Part shown: in pieces, positions 55,801 to 64,000 of the stretch | Numbering within the stretch: position 1 is the stretch's first letter | How the letters are laid out: each line of letters opens with the position of its first letter | NCBI GenBank assembly: GCA_013824265.1 | Contig: PNNO01000001.1 | Location: 259,682 to 323,681, forward strand | DNA length: 64,000 nt | Direction: 5' to 3' | DNA from: a bacterium | GTDB lineage: Bacteria > Patescibacteriota > Gracilibacteria > UBA1369 > PNNO01 | Notes under the pieces: generated by a model | What the model was told of the DNA's origin: nothing | The model's database searches: none | What the model saw: the letters and a program-made list of their open reading frames with translations, nothing else | Made by a program: the position numbers and the translations under genes

Positions 55801-58800
55801 ATATAGGAAATTCTTCAACTTTAGCTAATAGTTATAGATTTCTCCAATCATCTGGCTATACTGCGCTCATAGATGGTGGCGCAGATATTACAAACACAAC
55901 AACTTCTACGACATACGATTTCCAAATTGATTCCCCTCTTACTATTTCCGGAGGGGCTGGAACAACAATAACAAATGACAGTGGTGCATACATTGATTTT
56001 AATGGGACTGTAACTTCTAACGGTACTATAACAAATAGCAGTACTGCCTATTTTGATGCCGCTAGCACTCTAGGCCTTTCTTCTCCTGGTATTATAAATA
56101 ATTCCGGAACATTTACCGTTGCCGGCGCTACCTCTATGAACACTGGCTCAACACTAAGCAATCTTGCCAATGGCACAGCCAACCTTAATGGCCAAGTTTC
56201 TATGACTGGAAATGCCGATCTTAACAATGCCACAGGGAGAACTATAAATATTGGAAATGCTGTAGGAGAAGGTCTAACTATGTCTGATACTTCAACCACA
56301 GACAACAATGGGACAATAAATATTTATGATGATTTAATAATGGCTTCTGATGTAGGCGGTAGTGCGGTTTACAATAACAATAGTGGCGCATCCACGAACA
56401 TAGCAGGTGCAAGCGCAACAACAAATTCAGCGCAAGTATTTTATGACTCCAGTATTGTTAATGCCGGCACTTTTGATGTTAATTACGCAGCCGCAACAAC
56501 TACGGATGGCTTTGTCCAAATATATGGTAATAGCTTTATTACCAATACCGGCACTTTTCAAGCAAGTGTAGTTTATCTTGGGAACGTCGGCGGTGCCGTT
56601 GCGGGAGGCACAATAAACAATAACTCCCCCGGAACATTCAAAACTAGTTCCAGCACCAATGGGCTTGATATCTACAGTGCAATTTTTTATAACAACACCG
56701 GAGCTACTTTTACAACAAAAGTATCAACTAATGAGGGGGCGGTCCAATTAAATGGAATAAGTGCCGATATGGGGCGATTTCATAATTACGGAGCGGCAAC
56801 GGGCCGATTTATAATAAATCCTTTTGGCTACATTTATGTTTATAATGGTGGAACATATACAGCTAATAATGGAGTAATATATGGAAGCGACAGTGCAACT
56901 AGGGCAGTAGGAGCAGGGCTCCTTTATGTCGCAAGCGGTGGAACAGTTACCTTTACCAATACAAACACATCGGTTCCCGCCTTAACTATTGGAGAAGTTA
57001 GCACCGCAAGTGGCTATGAGCCAGGAGAAGTTTGGAATTATGGCATTATAACCGGCAACAGGCTTGATATTTTTGAAAATACTACCTACCCGAATACCTA
57101 CTATGAAGTAAGCAATTATGCAACAACCGGATTTATGAATTTTGATGCTATAAATCTTGGTACTGGAACAGGTAGGCCCGGAGGCGAGCTATACAATATT
57201 GCCGGTGACGGAAGCCCTTACGGAATAGATGGAGCAAATGAAGGAATTAGAGGGTTAACAAATATATTTAACGGAGGGAATATATATAATGGCAACAACA
57301 GAACCGGAAGCGGACCAAATTACCCAAACGCAGAATACAACTATGAATCTTCTCTTTCAAAATTAACAACTTTATACGCAGGGGCATTGGTTGAAAACTA
57401 TGGATATTTTGGAGGAAGCTCAATTAAAACAGACAATACTGCCGCGATTAAAATGTTCCAAAACAACAATACCGGCAAAGTAGATATTGGCACTATTGAA
57501 GTTTACGGTTGGGGAATATTCAATAATGGCGTAGCTTCTTTAAATTTCGATGGACAAACAAATAATTTTGCACTCAACAGCACCTTAACGGGACAAACTT
57601 CAGGCGCAACGGCAATTATAGCCGGAATTGTAGACGATGGAACTACGGGGAATTTAAAACTTAGATCCGTCTCCGGAACGTTCCAAGATAATGAAGAAAT
57701 TAGAGATGGGATGACTACTCCCGGATTGGCATATGTAAACGGCACTATTACGTCTAACAGTGGGGCAACGGTAGAAGCAAGCTCACAAATAATAGCCTCA
57801 GGCTCAAGCGGAACATATAACAACTCTGGAGGTACGGAAACTCCACTTCTTAAAGTTGGTCTATCCGCATGGAATGGAGGAATCCTTAACCTTAACGACA
57901 GTAGTACGGGCAACGAAACATTTAGCGTTACAAGTATGGCAACAGATGCAACACTTGTACAATACGGAGGCGTGATTAATGCAACCACAGGTTTAAACAA
58001 TTCTGACGCAGACACTTTTACAGTGACCGGAAGATTGAACGTAGGGACCGGATCGGCCTCGGCCGTCAACGTAGCATCTAATTCCGGGACAATTTCTCTC
58101 GGAGAAATGTACGTAACAGAATACGGAACAGTTAATATAAACGGCAATACAGTTAACTTGACGAATACGGGCGGAAATACGGGGGACTTATCCATTTCCG
58201 GTAGTACCGAATTAAACGGCGGCAAAGTTGTAATAGCAAACGTGACAGACGACCCTAAGCTAGGCGTAACAGGAACAACAACAATAAATGCTTATGGAAC
58301 GCTTGAAAATAATGCCCACAGAAATTTAATGCTCGGCGATGCCAGCTTTTTAGCGCAAGGTCTTGTAACTGTGGCCTCTGGAGGCAAAATTATATCCGAC
58401 GAAACTTCTAATTTTAGATTTTATAACGGAATAACAAGTGCTGGAACAGTAGAGGCTGATGATAATATTGGTGCCGACAATAACTCTACTACGGAATATG
58501 CGATAGAGGTAACGGGAGGAACCTTTACGATCGGCCTTCCAACAAACACGGGAGGTACAGGACAAGCTACCTCGGTAGGCGATACTGATGTTGATGTTAT
58601 GATTTCAGGAGGCACATTCAACACTTATAACGCTTCATATTTTAATGACTTTACGGTCACCGGAAGTAGCTCTGTTGCAAACTTTGAAGACAGCACCTCT
58701 CCGGTTCTATGTAGCACGGATATTCACGGATATTTTGATATCCTTGACGGCGCAACTGCAGAAATAAACTGCAGCAATACAAATGACGCCGTTTACGTGC

Positions 58801-61151
58801 ATTCCGGTTCTCTGGGAGGTGAGACCACGGTTCAAGGAACTTTAATTTTAAACACAAACCTTGAAACGGAAACAATGGTCGTTGGTGATGATGTTTCCGA
58901 AAGCGGCCTGGTAACTCACGATATAGCTGACTCAACGTGGGATCCTGAAACAACTTTTGTATTAACCGTAACCGACACATTAACGGTAAACTCAAACGGA
59001 GCCTTGGATGTATCAGAAAAATCAATAATAAGAGACGAGGACCCTCTAAAAGAAACAGATGGCCGTGGAGGAAGTTACGGAGGAATGGGGCAACATGTAG
59101 ATCCCACTACTTCCAACCCACCGTATGGAAACGCAGCAACTTTCCGCCTTGCTTATGACGCACAAACTCAAGATTTCACGTTAGGGCAACCCCTTATTGG
59201 TCAAACATCGGGAGCCAGAGCAAAAATAATGGCCGACGAAGACAATGGAACCACGGGTATATTAACATTAAAGCCTCTCTGGGGAATCTTCCAAGACAAT
59301 GAAGTTATTGTCTCAACCTTGGGGAATGGAAGAGCAGCTGCAGACGGAGTAGCTTCAAGGGCCGATTTTGGACAAAGAGGACACTCTCATGAATGGGATC
59401 AACCAACTATGGGGGGACCATATGTGTACCGAGGTGGCTTAGGCGGAGGAACAATGACAATAAACGTAGGAGAAGATTCCGACTCTGATGGATTTATGAA
59501 TTCGGGCACTATTAATATTTTAAGCAATGGGTTAATAATGTCAAACGGACAAGATTGGACCGACGGAGCCGGTAGTGGAGGCTCAATAACAATAAAAACT
59601 TATACTTTAACCGGCTCCGGTGTAATCGCTGCAATAGGCGGAGACGCAACCGGCTCCGGTGTTGATGACGAACAAACGGCCGGTGGTGGAGGCCGCATAT
59701 ATATAGAGTACGAAAACAACTCTGTTTCTTATGACGACATAATTGCCCGGGGTGGCAGTAATACGGATGGCTACTATGCCGGCACAGGGACAATTTTACA
59801 CAGATGGATAGATCAATGGCAAAATCAAAATGATGGAACTCTTATAATAGACGCAGGTTTAGGCTACGACTTGGTAGATGTCGATCTTGACAGTAATACT
59901 GTTACAACCGACGTTTGGGACGCAACGGAAATGGTTGACCCTCTTGATATAGAAAGCGTTCAAATAGACAGATATGCGGGCTTTGAAGTCCCTAGAAACG
60001 CAACTATGTACACGCAACAATGCATCGCCGCAAATAATGGCATATTATATATCGACCCAACGGCGACACTTTACTACAACAGGGACCACGGCTTACGTGA
60101 AAGAACCTACTGCGCGGAAACTCCTGATCCTCCAATAACGCTTCACATTAACGATTCAATCACGGGCTCACAAGGAGGAGAAGTTGGAAGTAAAACCGAC
60201 ACCCCGCCGGGCGTAATTGATTTAACTCCTGCTACTTCAGCAGTATACCAAGAAGGAGCTTTAGATAGAACGGGTCTTACTATAGGAACTTTATCTGGCA
60301 CCGACATGTACCAGATATTAATTGGATCTTCCGTCTATAATGTTTGGAAAGATATAGCTATTGGCACTTTTCAAGAATGTAACATCGATGAAGTTGTAAT
60401 CAACCCTGAAATTACACATGGTAATCGAACTTTAGACTTAATCATACCGGATACCTGCGGGGACTATTTATCCTCCGGAAACACATATTATTGGAAAATC
60501 CGCTTTAGAGAAGACCCCGATACGGGACCTATCCCAACTTTAGACAATGAGTTATGGGGCTTGTGGAGTGACACAAACCACTTCACCGTTGATGAAGGAG
60601 GTATCATCTCAGTTGGAACTTGTTCAGCAGGAACAAAATCTATAGATCTTGGAAACACACCGGGAGGATTGAGTGCAGCTGTAATAAATTTGCCTACTGA
60701 CAATTTTGATGTCGAAGCCTGCATTATTAACCTTGAATCCACACATGAAGTTGGAATTTACGCGGCAAAAGACCAAACCTTAACACATACAAATACCGTT
60801 AATACAATTCCTGACATGTTAAATACGGATACAGACCTCGACGGATTAACGTTTACCCCCGGAGGAACAGACACCTCTGAAACAGGATTCCATATAGCTG
60901 GCTTTCTTCTTGGAACTCCGTTGGTAGTCCAAACCGACGGAGCGAACGGCAACTTGTTTAACATAGGATGGCATCAACTTGTAACAAGCTCGTCTGCAGG
61001 GTTAAAAATTCTGTATTCTCTTGATCCTCTCGTTGGAGAATCTTTTAGCTTCCGTTTTGGAGCCTACATACTAAACGACACTATGGCGGGCGTATACTCA
61101 ACCGGAGCTACGGGCGCTACTTTAACTCTTACAGATAACGGCCTATTATAG
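52869..61151 (+). CDS. Giant membrane-anchored metalloprotease/beta-helix surface protein
   Basis: 2760 residues. A signal/anchor helix sits near 30-52 (GGSLIAALIVGPLIYFSVV). Residues ~200-355 are an FTP/PepSY-type propeptide of the thermolysin/fungalysin kind. A Pro/Glu/Thr linker follows (~358-400), then a gluzincin protease domain: zinc motif HEYAH at 576-580 and third ligand Glu602 in MSEGLSDYFA. About 1,650 residues of short beta-helix-like repeats rich in Asn, Thr, Gly and Ser come next (NNGTINIYDDL, NNSGTFTVAGA). Two copies of a TSGA-x-A-x-I / GxFQDNE module lie near residues 1565-1617 and 2097-2147. The last ~180 residues share a CSxGxxSIDLG-type domain with the next small secreted proteins. 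It probably digests external proteins while adhering to a surface or host. Confidence 0.85.
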   Translation: MGDNKGWLRSRKRHQILIAKIQRIAGGSLIAALIVGPLIYFSVVAMPLEMRDDNKRAKEELMGDYGATPDVDTELRISSTPIPLPKEDSKMTKILLKSKKKDLQLEPTEDKFIAQVQEPMQTTAGDLTEEKEQKFESFFGDQDAQMKQLDFQGAEPEDMKAKRENNVLIIEDVFLEEGPAKIEKKDDAEKVADKALQQYLRSELKLTDFRIFKDTSTLDKNKKPYQFVLSTTKQNNGKWYVTYSQYANALPVFDGDIKLIFTNEKKLVAISDNIKRDLPAETEFKIGKAVVEQNVKEIFEWDDSIDKIDFVDKGYYEGKPAYRAETNAHDPLGDWEIYVDGVEGTVGSMTADIRLQDEPATPEPEISPEPEITVEPDATPDPATEPEATPESGATSEPEIQIIDTIFSQILGRIYPQTPSDELTTEPLANSYAYTGELQNITDAEGYFENPSMAWYSTFLDGPYVTVRDDDATSEMEIVNQTPGLPFTWAEDSASLAAINAFYHTNKIHDYFAENIGYEIGKNIPLTVNSQLVDAYIDGCGAWFNNTEKTIEMGRGGTPSCPSDLNYALGSDLVYHEYAHFMVEDVTHLPYILGSETAAMSEGLSDYFAATINNDPMWGDVISPANRRNLENTLNYQTDLTGQSHHDGMILSGALWDLRTAIGQEATDKLVFNTLFQDRYHFETFMYGMIIEDDDNGDFSDGTPHLAEIITAFENHGVGPGIGGFNGLPLTPEAWAELLGEEILEGEEEELLGGYTGAGCFYTAPNLTVDNGGCAVYNAQIFTDVTVTNDGNLFVGYAGYSTGANTLSIGDDLVVQSGGTVTVGESGGGGYSSRISFTSAGAIMSIAGTVTVVESDTLAHDITGTTVANEPITTIASTGRLNIYDTTYSNLASLTVTGGRVDVGGRVGFIPPFTYCDGSLNVDGTTTLSNSAILNIGVLSGSTGSIFTSNGLNVSSVTGNTASTVDNDGTLNVQGALDIGNSSTLANSYRFLQSSGYTALIDGGADITNTTTSTTYDFQIDSPLTISGGAGTTITNDSGAYIDFNGTVTSNGTITNSSTAYFDAASTLGLSSPGIINNSGTFTVAGATSMNTGSTLSNLANGTANLNGQVSMTGNADLNNATGRTINIGNAVGEGLTMSDTSTTDNNGTINIYDDLIMASDVGGSAVYNNNSGASTNIAGASATTNSAQVFYDSSIVNAGTFDVNYAAATTTDGFVQIYGNSFITNTGTFQASVVYLGNVGGAVAGGTINNNSPGTFKTSSSTNGLDIYSAIFYNNTGATFTTKVSTNEGAVQLNGISADMGRFHNYGAATGRFIINPFGYIYVYNGGTYTANNGVIYGSDSATRAVGAGLLYVASGGTVTFTNTNTSVPALTIGEVSTASGYEPGEVWNYGIITGNRLDIFENTTYPNTYYEVSNYATTGFMNFDAINLGTGTGRPGGELYNIAGDGSPYGIDGANEGIRGLTNIFNGGNIYNGNNRTGSGPNYPNAEYNYESSLSKLTTLYAGALVENYGYFGGSSIKTDNTAAIKMFQNNNTGKVDIGTIEVYGWGIFNNGVASLNFDGQTNNFALNSTLTGQTSGATAIIAGIVDDGTTGNLKLRSVSGTFQDNEEIRDGMTTPGLAYVNGTITSNSGATVEASSQIIASGSSGTYNNSGGTETPLLKVGLSAWNGGILNLNDSSTGNETFSVTSMATDATLVQYGGVINATTGLNNSDADTFTVTGRLNVGTGSASAVNVASNSGTISLGEMYVTEYGTVNINGNTVNLTNTGGNTGDLSISGSTELNGGKVVIANVTDDPKLGVTGTTTINAYGTLENNAHRNLMLGDASFLAQGLVTVASGGKIISDETSNFRFYNGITSAGTVEADDNIGADNNSTTEYAIEVTGGTFTIGLPTNTGGTGQATSVGDTDVDVMISGGTFNTYNASYFNDFTVTGSSSVANFEDSTSPVLCSTDIHGYFDILDGATAEINCSNTNDAVYVHSGSLGGETTVQGTLILNTNLETETMVVGDDVSESGLVTHDIADSTWDPETTFVLTVTDTLTVNSNGALDVSEKSIIRDEDPLKETDGRGGSYGGMGQHVDPTTSNPPYGNAATFRLAYDAQTQDFTLGQPLIGQTSGARAKIMADEDNGTTGILTLKPLWGIFQDNEVIVSTLGNGRAAADGVASRADFGQRGHSHEWDQPTMGGPYVYRGGLGGGTMTINVGEDSDSDGFMNSGTINILSNGLIMSNGQDWTDGAGSGGSITIKTYTLTGSGVIAAIGGDATGSGVDDEQTAGGGGRIYIEYENNSVSYDDIIARGGSNTDGYYAGTGTILHRWIDQWQNQNDGTLIIDAGLGYDLVDVDLDSNTVTTDVWDATEMVDPLDIESVQIDRYAGFEVPRNATMYTQQCIAANNGILYIDPTATLYYNRDHGLRERTYCAETPDPPITLHINDSITGSQGGEVGSKTDTPPGVIDLTPATSAVYQEGALDRTGLTIGTLSGTDMYQILIGSSVYNVWKDIAIGTFQECNIDEVVINPEITHGNRTLDLIIPDTCGDYLSSGNTYYWKIRFREDPDTGPIPTLDNELWGLWSDTNHFTVDEGGIISVGTCSAGTKSIDLGNTPGGLSAAVINLPTDNFDVEACIINLESTHEVGIYAAKDQTLTHTNTVNTIPDMLNTDTDLDGLTFTPGGTDTSETGFHIAGFLLGTPLVVQTDGANGNLFNIGWHQLVTSSSAGLKILYSLDPLVGESFSFRFGAYILNDTMAGVYSTGATGATLTLTDNGLL

Positions 61152-61164
61152 GCCACAAAATATT

Positions 61165-61899
61165 ATGTTTAAAACAAAAATCCACATATTGACGCTGATT
61201 TCCGCACTAACAACGGTTGGCATAATAACCGCTGCTTCAGCCTTTGCGTTTGTTACTTACGACACAGACAATTTCGACCTTAATATAAACGTAAACGGAT
61301 ATCAAACTCTCTCGAACAACTGTAGTGGAAGTTTTGATTTGGGAACCCTGGAAGCCTCAAATGGAAATCGATATAACTCGGATAAATGCGCCATTGATTT
61401 TTTTCACAACGATCCGGCAACAAAATTTGCAATATACGTTAACAAAACCGAAACATATGCGCTTTCAGATACAGCAAGTATTCAAAGTTTTGCAGATATA
61501 AACAACGTAGGTTCAGACTGCGTTATGGATTCGGCTGGAAACACCGACGAAGAAGAATTTGGATACAGAATAGATGAAGTTGTTCTTTCAGACGCCGTAA
61601 ATATAACGGTACAAACCGATCCAACTTGTAGTGTAGCTTATAATGCGGCGGCCACAGCCCCGGACGAATATTTCTTTGACTTGGCAGACGACGACTCAAC
61701 AGGAATGGCAAACAATAAAATTATACAATCTGCAGGCACAGCTCCCTATCCGGTATGTCTATCCGGAGAATGTTCATTTAGTCTTTTAATGGGGGTAAAT
61801 GTTGGCTGGGACACCCTTGCGGATGTAACTTACTCAAAATTCAGGGGAACAAGCGCTAACTACACAGTTATAGTAACTTCAACAATAATTACACCTTAA
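61165..61899 (+). CDS. Secreted beta-rich protein with SxDLGT domain
   Basis: 244 residues with a signal peptide (TLISALTTVGIITAASAFAF). The mature part has NNCSGSFDLGTLEASNG followed by a partner cysteine (SDKCAIDFFHNDP) and ends in a strand (YTVIVTSTIITP), a layout shared with the 219-residue protein at 62978 and the C-terminus of the 2760-residue protein. It is compared by analogy with WxL-domain proteins, which bind the wall. Six cysteines suggest disulfides. It starts 13 bases after the giant gene and its stop overlaps the start of the next gene. Confidence 0.65.
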   Translation: MFKTKIHILTLISALTTVGIITAASAFAFVTYDTDNFDLNINVNGYQTLSNNCSGSFDLGTLEASNGNRYNSDKCAIDFFHNDPATKFAIYVNKTETYALSDTASIQSFADINNVGSDCVMDSAGNTDEEEFGYRIDEVVLSDAVNITVQTDPTCSVAYNAAATAPDEYFFDLADDDSTGMANNKIIQSAGTAPYPVCLSGECSFSLLMGVNVGWDTLADVTYSKFRGTSANYTVIVTSTIITP

Positions 61900-62978
61900 T
61901 GATGATGATGATCAACATCAACAACTCACTCACAAAAAAAACCATTCTTACGATGGCGGCTTTGTTGATGATGATAATCAACATCAACGCAACTTTTGCA
62001 CTCGGAGCTTCCCCTTTAAAAATGGAATATGCGTCCCTTCCGGGCCAAACCATAAACGGGCAATTAACTGTATATAACACCTCCGACGTAACGCAAAAAA
62101 TTATTATTACAAAAAGTGATTTTGATATGGATGAAAATCAGGAAAACATGCTTTTCCTGAATGACGAGGATGAATCCTACGCGTATTCTCTCCAACAATG
62201 GATAATCCTTCCTCAAGAAGATATAATTGTCGGACCCAAAGAAAAGAGTGTTATTCCGTATCAAATTGCTATCCCCGTAGAGGCTCGGGCGCAAGGATAT
62301 TATGGAGCTCTTTTTGTGCGCTCGGAACCGGCTCCAACATCAAAAGAAAACGAACAAGAAAACTCTGGTGTAAAAATAGTAACTCAAATAGCCCACTTGG
62401 TGCTTCTTGAAGTCGAAGGCTCAATTAAAGATGTTTCTCTAAAAGACTTTAACATCGACCTTTCGGCCATAGACGGATCAAATACAAAAACTCCTTTCTT
62501 TGATGTAGTGGTGTACAACCAAGGAAATGTCCATAGCGCGCCGGAAGGGGTTGTAGAAATAATCAACTCTGAAGGTGAAACGGTTGATGAACTCCAAATA
62601 AATATTGCACATAATAATGTTCTGCCTCAAAAAACAAAAACATATTTCTCGGAAGGTTATGTAAAAGACCTGCCTGCGGGAACATACTACGCCGTACTTG
62701 ACGGCAAGGCGGAAAACGGACAACAGCTTCAGGGAAAAATAACTTTTACGATTGACCGTCAGGGAAAAGTTGAAATGATCGATAAATATATAGGGGCGAT
62801 TGATATCTCCTCTTTAAAAGGGACTGCTCAAAACAAATATGTAATTTTCCAGACGGCACTTGCAATATTGGCAATCTTCATCTTCACAATAGCGTTTGTG
62901 GCGATTGGAAGATATTGCATCGTAAGTTCAAAAACATTTAGTAAAAAATCTTTTTATAAATTTTTTAGAAAAAAATAA
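61899..62978 (+). CDS. DUF916-like (WxL-interacting-type) membrane-anchored protein
   Basis: 359 residues. It begins with four consecutive ATG codons, so the exact start is unclear. A signal peptide follows (ILTMAALLMMIININATFAL), then two beta-sandwich regions (GQTINGQLTVYNTSDVTQKI, SLQQWIILPQEDIIVGPKEK, QGYYGALFVRSE) of the DUF916 type. One membrane helix (YVIFQTALAILAIFIFTIAF) and a basic tail end the protein. In Firmicutes, DUF916 proteins sit in operons with WxL proteins and hold them at the wall. Here it lies between two small SxDLGT proteins and after the giant protein, with 1-base overlaps on both sides. Confidence 0.7.
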   Translation: MMMMININNSLTKKTILTMAALLMMIININATFALGASPLKMEYASLPGQTINGQLTVYNTSDVTQKIIITKSDFDMDENQENMLFLNDEDESYAYSLQQWIILPQEDIIVGPKEKSVIPYQIAIPVEARAQGYYGALFVRSEPAPTSKENEQENSGVKIVTQIAHLVLLEVEGSIKDVSLKDFNIDLSAIDGSNTKTPFFDVVVYNQGNVHSAPEGVVEIINSEGETVDELQINIAHNNVLPQKTKTYFSEGYVKDLPAGTYYAVLDGKAENGQQLQGKITFTIDRQGKVEMIDKYIGAIDISSLKGTAQNKYVIFQTALAILAIFIFTIAFVAIGRYCIVSSKTFSKKSFYKFFRKK

Positions 62979-63637
62979 TGAAAAAAATAAAAATATTAAT
63001 AACAGGCGTAGTGATGGTGGCAACAATAGCAATTGCCGGGATTGCCAGCGCCGAAACAACAAGTTTAACTGTTACTTTCGATGTGGACAGCGTTACCACC
63101 TTAACCGCCTGCTCAAGTATAGATCTTGGCACTTTTAGTGTACACCAAGGTAAAGATAATTCGGCGTCTCCGTGTAATGTGATCGCAGCATCAAACGATC
63201 CAGACGGATTTGAAATAACAATAAATGGAACAAACGTTGGACTTTGGAATTCGGCAACCGGAACCGATTGGGACAAATTAAACATAAATACCGGAGATAT
63301 GGATACTTCATGTACAGGCAGTTGCACGGAGGCCTGGGGCTTTAGAATAGCAACGGGAACTGCAAGTGAATACGACCTTGTCGAACAAGATACAAACAAT
63401 GACAATAAACCGTTTGATGCCGCAACCTGCGGTGGAGGAACGGACAAATGCTGGCATACCGTTAATTTCCAAAATATGGGAGTACCCGGCTATGTTGGCC
63501 CGGAAACAATAATAACAAATTCAGGGCCAACCCCTGACGACACGGCAAATTTTGATCTGGAAATCGGGATGGTTGCGGGCTCTACAGGTGCCGGAGACTA
63601 CCAAGATACAATTACTCTCACTATAACTCCGCTATAG
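62978..63637 (+). CDS. Secreted beta-rich protein with SxDLGT domain, second copy
   Basis: 219 residues with a signal peptide (ILITGVVMVATIAIAGIASA). It shares the pattern ACSSIDLGTFSVHQG, partner cysteine in SASPCNVIAASNDPDGFEIT, and a strand-final end (YQDTITLTITPL) with the 244-residue protein upstream and the giant protein's C-terminus. It starts by a 1-base overlap with the DUF916-like gene (TAATG). Probable wall or surface component of the same complex. It ends convergent with the BRO-type gene, overlapping 6 bases. Confidence 0.65.
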   Translation: MKKIKILITGVVMVATIAIAGIASAETTSLTVTFDVDSVTTLTACSSIDLGTFSVHQGKDNSASPCNVIAASNDPDGFEITINGTNVGLWNSATGTDWDKLNINTGDMDTSCTGSCTEAWGFRIATGTASEYDLVEQDTNNDNKPFDAATCGGGTDKCWHTVNFQNMGVPGYVGPETIITNSGPTPDDTANFDLEIGMVAGSTGAGDYQDTITLTITPL

Positions 63638-64000
63638 CAAAACTTCCCTCTTTTGCCCCGTCAGCGACCTCATCTGGATGATCGCTATTTCGTTGAGCCG
63701 TTTAAGCCTATCCCCCTGCTTAATATCATGCGCACCCCAATAATCCGTGAGCTTATTTCTTGTTTCCTGATTCAACATCCTTTGCTGAATCCACTTTTCA
63801 CTCCTACCACGCTGTCTCCAGTACTCCCTAGCTCTGTTTAACGATCTTTCCGGATCCGCGATATCCTGAAGCCTTTCATATCCCACTTTTGCCAGCCAGA
63901 GCTTAAAAGGCTCTGCCTTTGGAGACGGAATTGACTGGATAATACGGAAGATGCCTTCAGTATTGGCGCAATTAAGCTTTTGAACGCCGCCAGCAGTTTT
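63632..64000 (-). CDS. BRO-family antirepressor-like protein, C-terminal part (5' end outside window)
   Basis: The frame stays open to the right edge, so the N-terminus is missing; 122 residues are visible. The sequence KAEPFKLWLAKVGYERLQDI, then ADPERSLNRAREYWRQRGRS and QQRMLNQETRNKLTDYWGAH is a recognisable stretch of Bro-N/phage antirepressor-type proteins, common as chromosomal orphans in bacteria. The last ~25 residues (DRLKRLNEIAIIQMRSLTGQ) differ from the longer C-terminus I associate with this family, so it may be a short form or a truncation. It suggests a phage-derived gene at the edge of the surface operon. Confidence 0.75.
   Translation of the reverse strand, partial: KTAGGVQKLNCANTEGIFRIIQSIPSPKAEPFKLWLAKVGYERLQDIADPERSLNRAREYWRQRGRSEKWIQQRMLNQETRNKLTDYWGAHDIKQGDRLKRLNEIAIIQMRSLTGQKREVLL

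Noticed and set aside
57503..58225. 240-codon minus-strand frame inside the giant gene
   Set aside because: Hydrophobic, Val/Pro-rich shadow of Asn/Thr/Gly repeats; no family features.

Overview
The window looks like a piece of a Candidate Phyla Radiation (Patescibacteria) chromosome. Peregrinibacteria is my best guess, but this is inference only. Support: compact genes with tiny or negative spacing, many short toxin-antitoxin modules, giant secreted proteins, surface proteins with repeated GWxWxxxxGW motifs, a Gram-positive-like surface operon, and TGA used as an ordinary stop, so no Gracilibacteria-type recoding. Housekeeping genes (topA, hup, pheS, pheT, efp, smpB, rpmG, nadE, two tRNAs) show it is chromosomal. 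No rRNA, CRISPR array, IS transposase or integrase was seen.

Layout. 1-2.7 kb: end of an MgtE magnesium transporter, a MATE exporter and a Phd/RelE-type module. 2.74-6.24 kb: a small integrated element bounded by a 50-bp repeat of the 3' half of tRNA-Thr; it carries an AbiV-like gene between two unrecognised genes and has no recombinase. 6.4-8.7 kb: cohesin/dockerin-type secreted proteins and rpmG. 8.7-15.4 kb: a DUF3352-like lipoprotein, tRNA-Trp and a minor-pilin cluster with a toxin-antitoxin pair inside it. 15.6-21.5 kb: a large Cys-repeat protein with a MYXO-CTERM-like tail, a RelB/YafQ-type pair, a CHASE2-adenylate cyclase and a small zinc-ribbon protein. 21.6-31.5 kb: efp, an ECF sigma factor with a probable membrane anti-sigma partner, an RdgB-like NTPase, a glycosyltransferase, a methyltransferase, a class A PBP and a second protein with the Cys-tail. 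31.5-39.2 kb: pheT, a thioredoxin-like lipoprotein, pheS and a candidate 53-codon ORF in one minus-strand operon, then hup and topA. 39.2-47.2 kb: orphan antitoxin, surface protein, phosphohexomutase, GT2, NMN adenylyltransferase/NAD synthase, smpB. 47.5-52.6 kb: third Cys-tail protein, AbiE-type pair, PIN/Phd pair. 52.9-63.6 kb: a 2760-residue metalloprotease/adhesin followed by three small secreted or anchored proteins like a WxL/DUF916 operon. The right edge holds the end of a BRO-type antirepressor gene.

How it fits together. Much of the window builds and regulates a cell surface: pilins, tagged Cys-rich proteins, cohesin/dockerin proteins, the giant protease operon, PBP and glycan enzymes, possibly controlled by the sigma/anti-sigma pair and cAMP. 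Interspersed are defence and stability modules: AbiV, AbiE and several RelE or PIN modules. Dispersed palindromes with a TTACTCGGTA core sit between genes throughout and often supply the stop codon of the upstream gene.
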